64,000 bases of DNA, taken from Branchiostoma floridae (Eukaryota > Chordata > Leptocardii > Amphioxiformes > Branchiostomatidae). Location: NCBI RefSeq assembly GCF_000003815.2, contig NC_049989.1:16934287-16998286 (forward strand), given 5' to 3'. Below the pieces are notes generated by a model. It was not told the DNA's origin. It was given only the letters and a program-made list of their open reading frames with translations, and did not search any database. Made by a program: the position numbers and the translations under genes. Below, in pieces: positions 55,552 to 64,000 of the stretch; the stretch's first letter is position 1, and every line of letters starts with the position of its first letter.

Positions 55552-56460
55552 TTAACCCTCTAACCAACGTACCTTTTTTTGTGACGTAGATTACCGTATG
55601 GGGTAAAAACTGACCCCGTAACGTTTTGTACAAATACAGTTTGGTGACTCTTTTTGTGATTTGTATACATGTATAGCTTCATTAATCTATGTTGGACAGT
55701 TTGACATGATTAAGAATAACTCTAGCTCATTATCATGATTTATGCAAAATATCATGACGACCACAATTTGCACTGACGCTATTCAGACCGCGTAAGATTT
55801 TCTAAATGCCTGCACCAACTTCAAAGTATAAAAGTTGATGGCAAGCAATTTAAGTGAATAAAAAAGTTCATCATTTTTCATGTTGCCATGGCAACGGAAT
55901 TCTGACAGGCATATTTATTACGCAATTATCTAATTTTGGCTTAAACATTCAAGTTTTAAGGTTTTCTTGGCAAACCACACATGTTCATGACATCTTATGA
56001 AATTCAACGTAAATTTCATGATGCAATATTCATGTTTTATGCTAATTTAATGATGTTATCGGTCAAAATTCAAGATGGCGGCCAGTTTAAGCTAAATTAC
56101 GTCGTGGCGTCGTCATATAACAAGATAATGACACAAAAGTTGTCACCATAATTTATTTGCACATGTACATCAATCTCTGAAAATTTCGTGATCATACAAT
56201 ATTAGATTAGGTGTGGGCCACAAAAGTTTGTTTAAAAAAATGCTGGGGTCAGTTTTGACCCCACTGGACCATACATAAACTTTCAATGATAACTTAATCA
56301 ACAATAAGGCAATCTTGATAAAAACGTATGAGAAGTTATAAGACATACATACGAACAAATTCATAGAAGGAAATTTGTATTCAACTAGAAATGCCATAAT
56401 GGCACATATTAATATACGTCTGGGGTCAAATTTGACCCTATACGGTGGTTGGAGGGTTAA
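55552..56460. mobile_element. piggyBac-like non-autonomous element with TTAA ends
   Basis: It begins TTAACCCTCTAACCAACGTA and ends with the inverse of TTAACCCTCCAACCACCGTA, so it has about 16-bp inverted repeats starting CCCTC, flanked by TTAA on both sides. CCC at the tip and a TTAA duplication are diagnostic of piggyBac-type transposons. Further in, GGGGTAAAAACTGACCCC at one end and GGGGTCAAATTTGACCC at the other form a secondary dyad. The 909-bp length and lack of a transposase frame make it non-autonomous. A second, truncated copy lies at 60.05-60.25 kb. Confidence 0.8.
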
Positions 56461-57112
56461 GGCAATGAATAACGCAAAAAGGTGCATACTTTCCAACCAT
56501 TGTCTTTCGCCCCTCCCCTCGCAAAGTTATCTAGGCTATAGGCATATCTGTAATTATACCACTGAAATGGAGATTTTGTTTCTTTCAGTCTCCTAATTCT
56601 TCAGTACTCCGAATATGTTAATCAGAAAAGCCAACATTTATATCTTGTGGTTCACCTGCGATATAATATCATATTTATTTTTCAGATGTGATCGTCTCTG
56701 AACAGCGACATCGGGATGCAAGAACAAACGGGACGTTCGTCGCTTATTTGTAAATGACTGACGGTAGTGTGGCCACTCCGGGACATAGTCATTGTGGCAA
56801 CCCCGGCACATAGCAAAACACACTGAAAGAACGACAACTCACGTGGTAGCGAACCCTTAAAGGGCTGTATGGTCTTATGTGAAGTGTTGTGCGTCGTGCA
56901 GATTTGTCGTAGGATTAACCAACTTATGGCGTCACGTCACGTGCCCCTAAGGTCTCTGAGGAGGGCTACTGTCGTACAGTCTGAAATTCGACGCACCAAC
57001 GTTTTGTGTCGGCTCTGTACTAAGTGATGATCTCATATAGTACTTTCAATACAGCTGAGGAAACGTCACCTTTACCCCGTGAAGTAATGTTCAAACAAAG
57101 CAGTTTCAAAAC
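56461..57112. other. Upstream region of the GPCR gene
   Basis: No exon is evident. An in-frame TGA lies 31-33 bases before the GPCR start codon, so the frame does not extend upstream without splicing. No TATA box or other promoter signal is convincing. Confidence 0.35.
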
Positions 57113-58912
57113 ATGGCTCTTGAAATTTATATTGGCAACGTTGCTCGCTGTTGCATCTGTGCTATAGGAATGTTGGCAAACCTGCTCGTCTTGTTCATCG
57201 TGGCCCGCTACCCAACCATGAGGACCGCCTGTAACGTGTACGTAGCGAACCTTGCAGTAACTGACTTCGCTGTCAGCCTTCTCACTCTCATCCAGTCCAT
57301 TGTTGTACTTTCAGATCCATCTTATTGGGCTGGGGATAGAAACGCGGGCTCTACTTTTTACCTGCAAAGTTGTGACGTAAGCCGAGTGATCTTCTTTTTC
57401 CTCGCCGCAACCAGCATCCTCCTGCTTACAGTGATAGCTGTGGAGCGACACAAGGTGATAACAGACCCGCTGGGCAGCCTACAACACGGGACGGTAAAAC
57501 ACGCGGGGAGGACCTGTTCCGTGGTGTGGATAGTGGGCGCCTTGATCGCAGCTATAGACACGATCACCAGGAATGCTGTCAAAAACGACTGGACCTTCAC
57601 AGGTGCTAGTCTAAATTCTGTGTCGTGTGTCTTTCTAAAGCTCGAGACCTCTGATACTAGTCATACTTTTTTGACTGTCGTGGTTCTCTTGTTCTTTTTA
57701 TTCCTCTATGTATTGCCGAGCTGTATAATAATCATCCTCTACACGCGGATATTGGTGAAAGTGAGGCAGTCTCGCCGTTTGGCGGTGCGGGAGACGAGGT
57801 CGGATGACCAGGCGTACCTCATGGTATTTGTAGTGACTGTTTTCTTTCTTGTCGCCTGGCTCCCCATCCACATCGTTGTTATTATAAATTTGATTGTTCC
57901 GAACAATCGCCAGAACATGATTGCTTCAGAAGTTGCGCTACTCCTCGTGATGTTAAACTCCGTGGCCAATCCGTTTCTGTACGGTCTTCTTGGGAAGAAC
58001 TTTCGCGACAAACTCAAAAAGATGTTCTGCTGCAAACAGGGCACTAGACAGATCATCGGCACGACATACCATGGTCTGGGGCAGATCCAGGTGACAGGCA
58101 GTACAGGACAGGCCCAGGCTACAGAAGGGATAGGACAGAGCCAGGCTACGGACGGTATAGGACACTCCCAAGCTAAAGGCGGGACAGGACAGGCCCAAGC
58201 TACTAGCTTGACAGAACAGGCCCAGGTTACAGGCGGGGCAGAAGAGGGCCCGGCTTCAGGCGGGACTGAACTGGCCCAGGTTACGTGTGGGACAGGACAG
58301 GCCCATGTTACAGGCGGGACAGAAGAGGGCCCGGGTACAGACGGGTCGGGACAGGCCCAGGTTACGTGCGGGACAGGTCAGGCCCAGGCTACAGGCGGGA
58401 CAGGCCAGGCCCAGGTTACAGGCGGGACAGGTCAGGCCCAGGTTACAGGCGGGACAGGTCAGGCCCAGGTTACAGGCGGGGCAGAACAGGCCAATGTTAC
58501 AGACGGGACAGAAGAGGGCCCGGGTACAGACGGGACAGGACAGACCCAGGTTACGTGCGGGACAGGTCAGGCCCAGGCCCAGGCTACAGGCGGGACAGGA
58601 CAGGCCCAGGTTACAGGCGGGGCAGGTCAGGCCCAGGTTACAGGCGGGGCAGAACAGGCCAATGTTACAGACGGGACCATAAGAGGGCCCGGGTACAGAC
58701 GGGACAGGACAGACCCAGGTTACGTGCGGGACAGGCCAGGCCCAGGCTACAGGCGGGACAGGTCAGGCCCAGGTTACAGGTGGGACAGAACAAGGCCAGG
58801 CTGCAGGCGGGACAAAACAGTCCCATGTTACAAGCGGGATAGGTTAGGCCCAGGCTACGTGCAGGACAGAACAGGCCCAGGTTACAGGTGGGGCAGGACT
58901 AGCCCAAGCTAA
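57113..58912 (+). CDS. Class A (rhodopsin-family) GPCR with minisatellite-encoded tail
   Basis: A single-exon frame of 599 codons; the ATG has a good context (AACATGG) and an upstream in-frame stop. Seven membrane segments are clear: TM1 about 10-32 (N23), TM2 41-65 (NLAVTD, D51), TM3 88-110 ending ERH in place of DRY, TM4 133-151 (W139), TM5 176-200 (P192), TM6 234-260 (AWLP in place of CWLP) and TM7 272-290 (NSVANPFLY). Cys87 and Cys162 would form the conserved extracellular disulfide, and Cys306-307 could be palmitoylated after helix 8. The very short N-terminus and overall layout suit a peptide-type receptor signalling through G proteins at the cell surface; the ligand is unknown. From about residue 329 the tail is a nine-residue repeat (TGGTGQAQV). 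Near residue 521 a one-base insertion switches the frame and the tail becomes Arg/Tyr/Pro-rich (GPGYRRDRS). Confidence 0.9.
   Translation: MALEIYIGNVARCCICAIGMLANLLVLFIVARYPTMRTACNVYVANLAVTDFAVSLLTLIQSIVVLSDPSYWAGDRNAGSTFYLQSCDVSRVIFFFLAATSILLLTVIAVERHKVITDPLGSLQHGTVKHAGRTCSVVWIVGALIAAIDTITRNAVKNDWTFTGASLNSVSCVFLKLETSDTSHTFLTVVVLLFFLFLYVLPSCIIIILYTRILVKVRQSRRLAVRETRSDDQAYLMVFVVTVFFLVAWLPIHIVVIINLIVPNNRQNMIASEVALLLVMLNSVANPFLYGLLGKNFRDKLKKMFCCKQGTRQIIGTTYHGLGQIQVTGSTGQAQATEGIGQSQATDGIGHSQAKGGTGQAQATSLTEQAQVTGGAEEGPASGGTELAQVTCGTGQAHVTGGTEEGPGTDGSGQAQVTCGTGQAQATGGTGQAQVTGGTGQAQVTGGTGQAQVTGGAEQANVTDGTEEGPGTDGTGQTQVTCGTGQAQAQATGGTGQAQVTGGAGQAQVTGGAEQANVTDGTIRGPGYRRDRTDPGYVRDRPGPGYRRDRSGPGYRWDRTRPGCRRDKTVPCYKRDRLGPGYVQDRTGPGYRWGRTSPS
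58070..58912 (+). repeat. 27-bp minisatellite within the GPCR coding region
   Basis: About thirty copies of a 27-bp unit (core ACAGGCGGGACAGGTCAGGC then CCAGGTT). Because 27 is a multiple of three, each frame repeats a fixed nonapeptide. The other two forward frames are also open over long stretches (58285-58842 and 58287-58682). Two earlier units read GGGACAGAAGAGGGCC; at 58672-58690 the same unit reads GGGACCATAAGAGGGCC, one base longer. Confidence 0.9.
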
Positions 58913-58984
58913 AGAAGAGAAAGACCACGTCACAGACAGTGCCACACTGCCCACAGCTAACAGAGACATCAGACTAAAAGCAGT

Positions 58985-60049
58985 CTAAAGGGACAAGGGC
59001 TAAATGAATCGGGGCGTTTACATGAGCAAAGAGATACGTAGCAAGACGGCCACAAAAGAGGATAAATACGTTTTACAAATAGACATCTCGTTTATCTGAA
59101 GGATTTCTGACGAAGACCAAATTGTACCCTATTGTATATGCCTACATATACATACGGTAATAATCATTTTACTTTACGTTATTTGCTTAATAGTCGGTGG
59201 AGGCCTCCGAAAGATAATGCTGTCATCCGATCGATATTCTAGAAATAGAATGTCATATATCTAAAACTTTCTGATTGATATTGTAGCATTGACATCACAC
59301 TTGCAGGAGACACGTAATGGCTATAGAGACCGGTTAAGTTATAGTAACAATAGTAAAACATTAAACTGCTGAATCCCTAAAAACAAGAGCTACGTGGGAC
59401 CCTTACCTTGAAATAATTATTACAATTCAAATTTCATGTAACCGACGTCCAAGCTTAATGTATCGACTGACTAAATTTTAAAAGAGAGTAAGGCTATGTG
59501 TTCGGTATCCGGAGAGATCTTGAAGAAAATGGTATCATTGGCGTCCTTAAGGGTTCAACACATTCTGAAAGAAATTCAAGTTGATGAGTAAGGGATTGGG
59601 CCCTATTGACAAATTTATTACAATAGCCTCAACATGTAACCGACGCTACAGAAAGTTGTTCCTTTAAACCTGAGACAATCGGCATCGTTCCTCCAAAAGG
59701 GTACAGATTTAGGGAGAGTATGTCTCGCGAGGCCATAAAATGGCTAATTATGTGGCGCCCACGAAACAGAAATCATTAAGTTATGCAAAGAACAGACCCA
59801 ATTGGGGGCTTCGAGTATCTAAACGAGTACGTAGTAGGCGTGATGATGTGCAGGAGGTGCAACCACGACGACTTTTTTTACCCAGCTTTACCTGCCATGG
59901 TAGAAGATAAACTAATGTCCCATTGTGTAACACTTCTGCGCAAACGCCAAGCACTGTAGAGCATACTGACAAAGAAGGCTCATTTGTTGGGACATGGTAT
60001 ATATACGCCATATAGGAGTATCACATGTAAGATATATGAGGTGCATCCC
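58985..60049. other. Intergenic DNA
   Basis: No gene recognised; AT-rich with short frames only. No obvious polyadenylation signal was found for the GPCR. Confidence 0.4.
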
Positions 60050-60250
60050 TTAACCCTCAAACCACCGTACGTTTTTTTGACGTAGATTACCGTATGGGGT
60101 CAAAACTGACCCCATAACATTTTGTACAAATACAGTTTTTTTGGTGACTCTTTTTGTGATTTGTATATATGTATAGCTTCATTAATCAATGTGGGACAGT
60201 TTGACATGATTAGGTGAGAATAAGTCTAACTCATTATGATAATTTATAAA
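60050..60250. mobile_element. Truncated copy of the piggyBac-like element
   Basis: It starts TTAACCCTCAAACCACCGTA and stays collinear with 55552-55740 (GACGTAGATTACCGTATGGG, TTTTGTACAAATACAG, GTATAGCTTCATTAATC). It ends where the gypsy sequence begins, so only one end remains. Confidence 0.8.
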
Positions 60251-60289
60251 TATTATAAACAAAAGTCTATAAATAAATTTCCCATCGCC

Positions 60290-62804
60290 AGGAAATGCGA
60301 GAGATGCCGCGCTCTCACGAGCGTCAAGTAGCGTCTCTCCAAAGCCGCTTCGAGACGCTCCTCGGTTCCCAGCACCAACCCGCTCCCTACCACCCACAAC
60401 CCTCAAATCGCCCCCCAGAACCCAACTCCGCGCCGCACCCCGCAAAACTCTGGGTGCAACTACTGCCACGAACTTGGACACTGGAAGAGAGAGTGCCCTC
60501 AGCTGCAGCGCTCCAACGCTGGCCGCCGGTCGGGAAACGATTTCGGGCTGGCTTAACTGGGGGTCAGTCAGCCACTATCTCCCCACCCCCCTCGACCCCT
60601 CCCGACCCCTCTCCTGCTAACACCATACCTTCCACCCACCCTTCCGTCGGAAGTTTTCACTTTACACCCCAGATATATGGCCATTTCGCTGACGTATTGA
60701 TTGACTCGGGAGCAGATGTTTCGCTTATTTCTGTTGACGTGCTAAACAAACTTGGTAACCACGTGACTCCACCAGAACTTGTTCCTTATGATGGACCTGC
60801 TCTATCGACTGTGGCTGGGGGCGCCTTAGACATAGTTGGTTACGTCACCGTCCCTCTCACGTGGCAACAACACTAGTTTCCCGCGAAATTCTTGGTCTGT
60901 CGTAACACGACCACGCCCATTTTGGTCGGCACTGACTTTCTACTGGCTTTCGACGCTGAAGTGTCAATGCGCGAGCGCACAATGACGCTCTGCGGGCCGA
61001 CGGGCGTGGCATCCATTCCGGTCTCTCGCAAGGCAGCTGGGGCCGTTCGTCGTGTCGTGATCCGACACTCCTACTTAGTACCAGGGCGTTCGGTTCACCT
61101 TGTCCCAGGCAAAGTGGTAGGAAAGCGCGCAGATAACTCCCTAGGTCCGGATACGTTAACCCGGCTCTTGCTTCCTTAGGTCGTTTTGGCTTAACAGGGG
61201 AGTTGATATCACACACTCCCGCCAAAAATACCACCAGAGTTTTTGTTGTTAATGAGAATATTGAACCTGTCTTAATCCGTCCCTGTGCGGTAATTGGCCT
61301 GTGTCACCCGTTTGACAGCCCCACCTCCCGCGGCGTTTCAGTCTGTCCATACACACCGGTTCCGCTCGCGCCCCCTTCCAACCAATCGTCCGCTGGCGTG
61401 CCTCCGGCAGCCGGCCCCGGCCCCACACGCGCCACTAACCCTACCCCGACCCCCGACGTCCGTGCGGAGCTGGAGACATTGTTTGACCTGTCGTACATAC
61501 AAAACCCGTCGCACAGGAGTCAACTCTTGGACCTTTTAGTAGAATATGAAGACCCATAAAACGCGGACCACGTCGTACCACCCCCAATCTGATGGGTTGG
61601 TCGAACGTTTCAACCGGACAATGGGCGCTATGCTCAGGCCTACGTTCGGCAATCTGACCAGCGGGATTGGGACTTCAACCTTCCCGCGGTGCAGTTCGCA
61701 TATAACACTAGTTGTCAGGCCACAACAGGCTTTTCGCCTTACTTTTTAATGCACGGGCGTGAAGCCCGCCTTCCCGTACAACTCCTCACGGGGGTGCATT
61801 GTGACCCCACCTCCACTTCGGAGTTCGTTGCAGCGCTCAACGACAGAATGCCCTCTATTTTCAAATTGGTGCAGCAACACACGGCCCAGAAACAAGCTCG
61901 ACAGAAAGAAATGTTCGATTCCAAGGTCTATGGACAGCCACATGCTGTGGGTGACCTAGTGCTAGTACGGAATAACGCCGGGAAACCTGGCCTGGCCCGG
62001 AAGCTGGCCAACAAATTCCATGGCCCGTACGAAGTATTGAGTAGGGTAGGGGGCAATGCCTACCGGGTGAAAAACACCCGTGGTCGACGACAAGTTGATG
62101 TGGTAAATTTCGAACATATCAAAGACCTTTCTCCTCAGATGTTTGATCCTGACTATGACCCAAGGCAAGAGGGTCGCCGTCCGACGCGCAGGCGTCGTAA
62201 CAATAACTACGTGACTTCTCTCCCTAGGCCACAACTCTCGGAAACCTCTCCAACGGACGGTGATGACGAGAATTCTGACGATGACAACCCGGAGCGAGAC
62301 CCTGTAATTCCCCAAGGGCACAGTTCCGCGGGTCCCCCTCCCTCTTATGTTTCAGATCCGTCCTTATCTGACACCGCACCCAAGCGGCTCCGAGCTCCTG
62401 TGGCGCGGCGTCGACCCTCAGCGCCGTCATCCCCTACGCACAACCGGCCACCTGACACAGCACAGGTGGCACCTATCCAGTCGCCTGGCCCCGACCCAGC
62501 ACGTACCCAGGCACCTGTTCCAGATCCGACACCGGCTCCAGATCCGACACCTGTTCCAACCCCGACACCTGTTCCTGCTCCGACACCTGCTCCGACCGAC
62601 ACGACAGCGACAACATCATCACCCGTCCTTCCGTCGCCGTTACCACAACTTATCAACCAACGTCGTCGTAGACAACCGCGAGACATGAACAATTTTATAT
62701 GCTTCCCGGACGCTTATAACTCCAGTGACAGTGACAGTAACAGTGATACAAACCATGTCAACCCCAACGTGTGCCAGATCACTAATAGTTTAGACGTGGG
62801 CTGA
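60290..62804 (+). mobile_element. Ty3/gypsy retrotransposon, Gag-Pol with large internal deletion
   Basis: In order: end of Gag; a CCHC zinc knuckle at 60455-60496 (CNYCHELGHWKREC); the aspartic protease in another frame (VLIDSGADVSLIS at 60691-60729) and its continuation (PILVGTDFLLAFD near 60920). A pre-RT linker runs to 61556. Immediately after it comes the end of the integrase core (TSYHPQSDGLVERFNRT at about 61570-61620, including the catalytic Glu), then FAYNTSCQATTGFSPYFLMH and the C-terminal GPY/F module (KFHGPYEVLSRVGGNAYRV), and a Pro-rich tail ending at 62804. Reverse transcriptase, RNase H and the first part of integrase are missing. Frameshifts separate several parts. It is a dead element or one end product of template switching. 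Confidence 0.85.
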
Positions 62805-63838
62805 CTACACAGTGCCAACCTTCGGATAGGTCGTGTTCGGGGGGGGGGGGTTCTATGCCCCCCATAGGATCGGGATTTGACCCTCTGCCTGCTCCGTCTC
62901 CTCTCTCCATGTCGTGACTCGCCTCACACAGACGGGCATGGTCAATTCCCCTGATGATTGGTTCCGTAGTGACATGACCGTAGCGGGGTGTCCTTCCTGC
63001 ATCCACTTTCGATCGGGCTTCCGTACTCAAATACCTACGGTTTGGAAAGCTTTTTCCTCCTCCTCGGTTTCGGTTACTGATTGTGAAAATCTGGGCAAAT
63101 TTCAGCCTTCCAGCTGTCCTTAGGTGTTCTCCAAACAGAAAAAAACGGTTCCACGACAGTAGAGGTAGTAGTTATTACCAGGTACAAATTGCTAGGGATT
63201 AAGGTAGTGGAACCGCCTCGTTCTTTTCTCCGTTGGGGCCCGTTTTCCCTTCCGAACGCGTTGGCACTCACTAGTCCCCCCCTCGTCTAACAATCAAGGA
63301 CCCGCCAAAAAGTAGTGGGTCTCGAGCAAAAACGCTCTCAAACCGGTTAGACCGGGTTCGACATGGTTTTTCCTGTCTGTGTGTACTACTCGGGAACAGA
63401 ATCTTGTCTAGGTTGATGTGTGTATGAAAATGCTTTGGACGATTTGATGATTAATGTTCCGAATTTCGGTAATTATTATTGTTCGGAGAATTGTTATGGT
63501 AGTTCGGTGTTTTGGATCTTGTCATGCCTTCGATTGTTCTTTGAATGTAATATTGTTTCATTGTGCCATCATGATGGTATATTTTATGTGACGCTGTATT
63601 CAATACGATTCTGACCATAGTGTCCAAGTCTATGATGATTTTTTTTTCTTCTTCTTGATTTGTACTCGACTTGATTAGAGCCGACAATGATGTATGCGAA
63701 AAGGTCAGTTATGGCGTGTGAATGGTTCCAGGTATTCGAAGCTTATTATGACATTCAGACGTGATTTAGTTAGTTAAATTTTACTTATATATAGGTTAAA
63801 TGATGCGGGAGCATCATTAAGCGTTGCGGGGGGGATGG
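62805..63838 (+). other. Noncoding 3' region of the gypsy element
   Basis: About 1 kb follows the Pol stop without a convincing frame. A G run (62840-62849) and a GCGGGGGGGAT purine tract (63825-63835) are present; the latter is a plausible polypurine primer. No envelope-like frame is seen. Confidence 0.4.
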
Positions 63839-64000
63839 TGTAGCAAGTCTCATTATTGCGTTGGGCGGTCCAGGGGTCACGTGGTGAGAGCACGTGGCCC
63901 TGGGCGCGCCCTGACGTCAGCTTAACCACGCCCGCTGCGTAAGCTCTGCCTCCAATTGATGTGATATGAGGCGCGGCACGCGCTAGTTAGGCTAGAAGCA
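63839..64000 (+). repeat. Possible start of the 3' LTR
   Basis: TGTAGCAAGTCTC directly follows the purine tract, as expected for the TG start of an LTR. It contains CACGTGGTGAGAGCACGTG dyads. The window ends before an LTR terminus could be seen, and no 5' LTR is present to confirm it. Confidence 0.3.

Noticed and set aside
56170-56496. 108-codon minus-strand frame
   Set aside because: It overlaps the end of the TTAA element and its inverted repeat; hydrophobic but without any domain, most likely accidental.
58285-58842. Long alternative frames in the GPCR tail region as separate genes
   Set aside because: They are other frames of the same 27-bp repeat; their openness follows from the period being a multiple of three.
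62345-62692. Gly/Val-rich minus-strand frame of 115 codons
   Set aside because: It is the antisense shadow of the Pro/Thr-rich tail of the gypsy Pol frame.

Overview
This 64 kb window looks like a gene-poor, repeat-rich stretch of an invertebrate deuterostome genome. A lancelet (Branchiostoma) is my best guess. The reasons are short coding islands in AT-rich DNA with canonical GT/AG borders, a mixture of decayed LINEs, tyrosine-recombinase and Ty3/gypsy elements and small terminal-inverted-repeat transposons, and many minisatellites. The species is an inference; I ran no search.

Layout. 1-2.3 kb: a coding-like remnant and an internally deleted CR1/L2-type LINE (minus). 3-8.7 kb: a minus-strand, multi-exon, host-like gene or pseudogene, interrupted by a 5'-truncated L1/Tx1-type LINE tail; C2H2 zinc-finger wreckage lies around it on both strands (6.3-6.9 and 9.4-9.8 kb). 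11.5-12.2 kb: a 587-bp element between 39-bp direct repeats. 12.8-16.6 kb: a second minus-strand host-like region with an NRF1/ewg-type DNA-binding domain split over two phase-matched exons and a FLYWCH-like finger. 17-25 kb: unrecognised paralogous exons, a decayed LINE and exons of a Harbinger-type transposase with a tandem exon duplication. 26.9-31.3 kb: decayed tyrosine-recombinase retroelement pieces. 33.8-38.3 kb: an L1/Tx1-type LINE interrupted by a composite repeat. 40-42.5 kb: segmental repeats around a 0.9-kb terminal-inverted-repeat element. 43.8-48.3 kb: a second LINE class (plus), broken by nested repeats including a 212-bp MITE. 48.5-52.4 kb: two tandem arrays, one with an exact 115-bp period. 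55.5-56.5 kb: a TTAA-flanked piggyBac-like element. 57.1-58.9 kb: the only clearly intact gene, a single-exon class A GPCR whose C-terminal tail is encoded by a 27-bp minisatellite. 60.3-64 kb: a Ty3/gypsy element lacking reverse transcriptase, RNase H and most of integrase.

Nothing here forms an operon or a joint pathway. The coherent units are the GPCR, the two host-like minus-strand regions (3-8.7 and 12.8-16.6 kb) and the mobile elements that have fragmented them. The strongest leads are the GPCR tail (readable in all three forward frames, with a one-base frame switch inside the array), the NRF1-like gene, the 115-bp satellite with higher-order structure, and several insertions whose history can be read from nested repeats.
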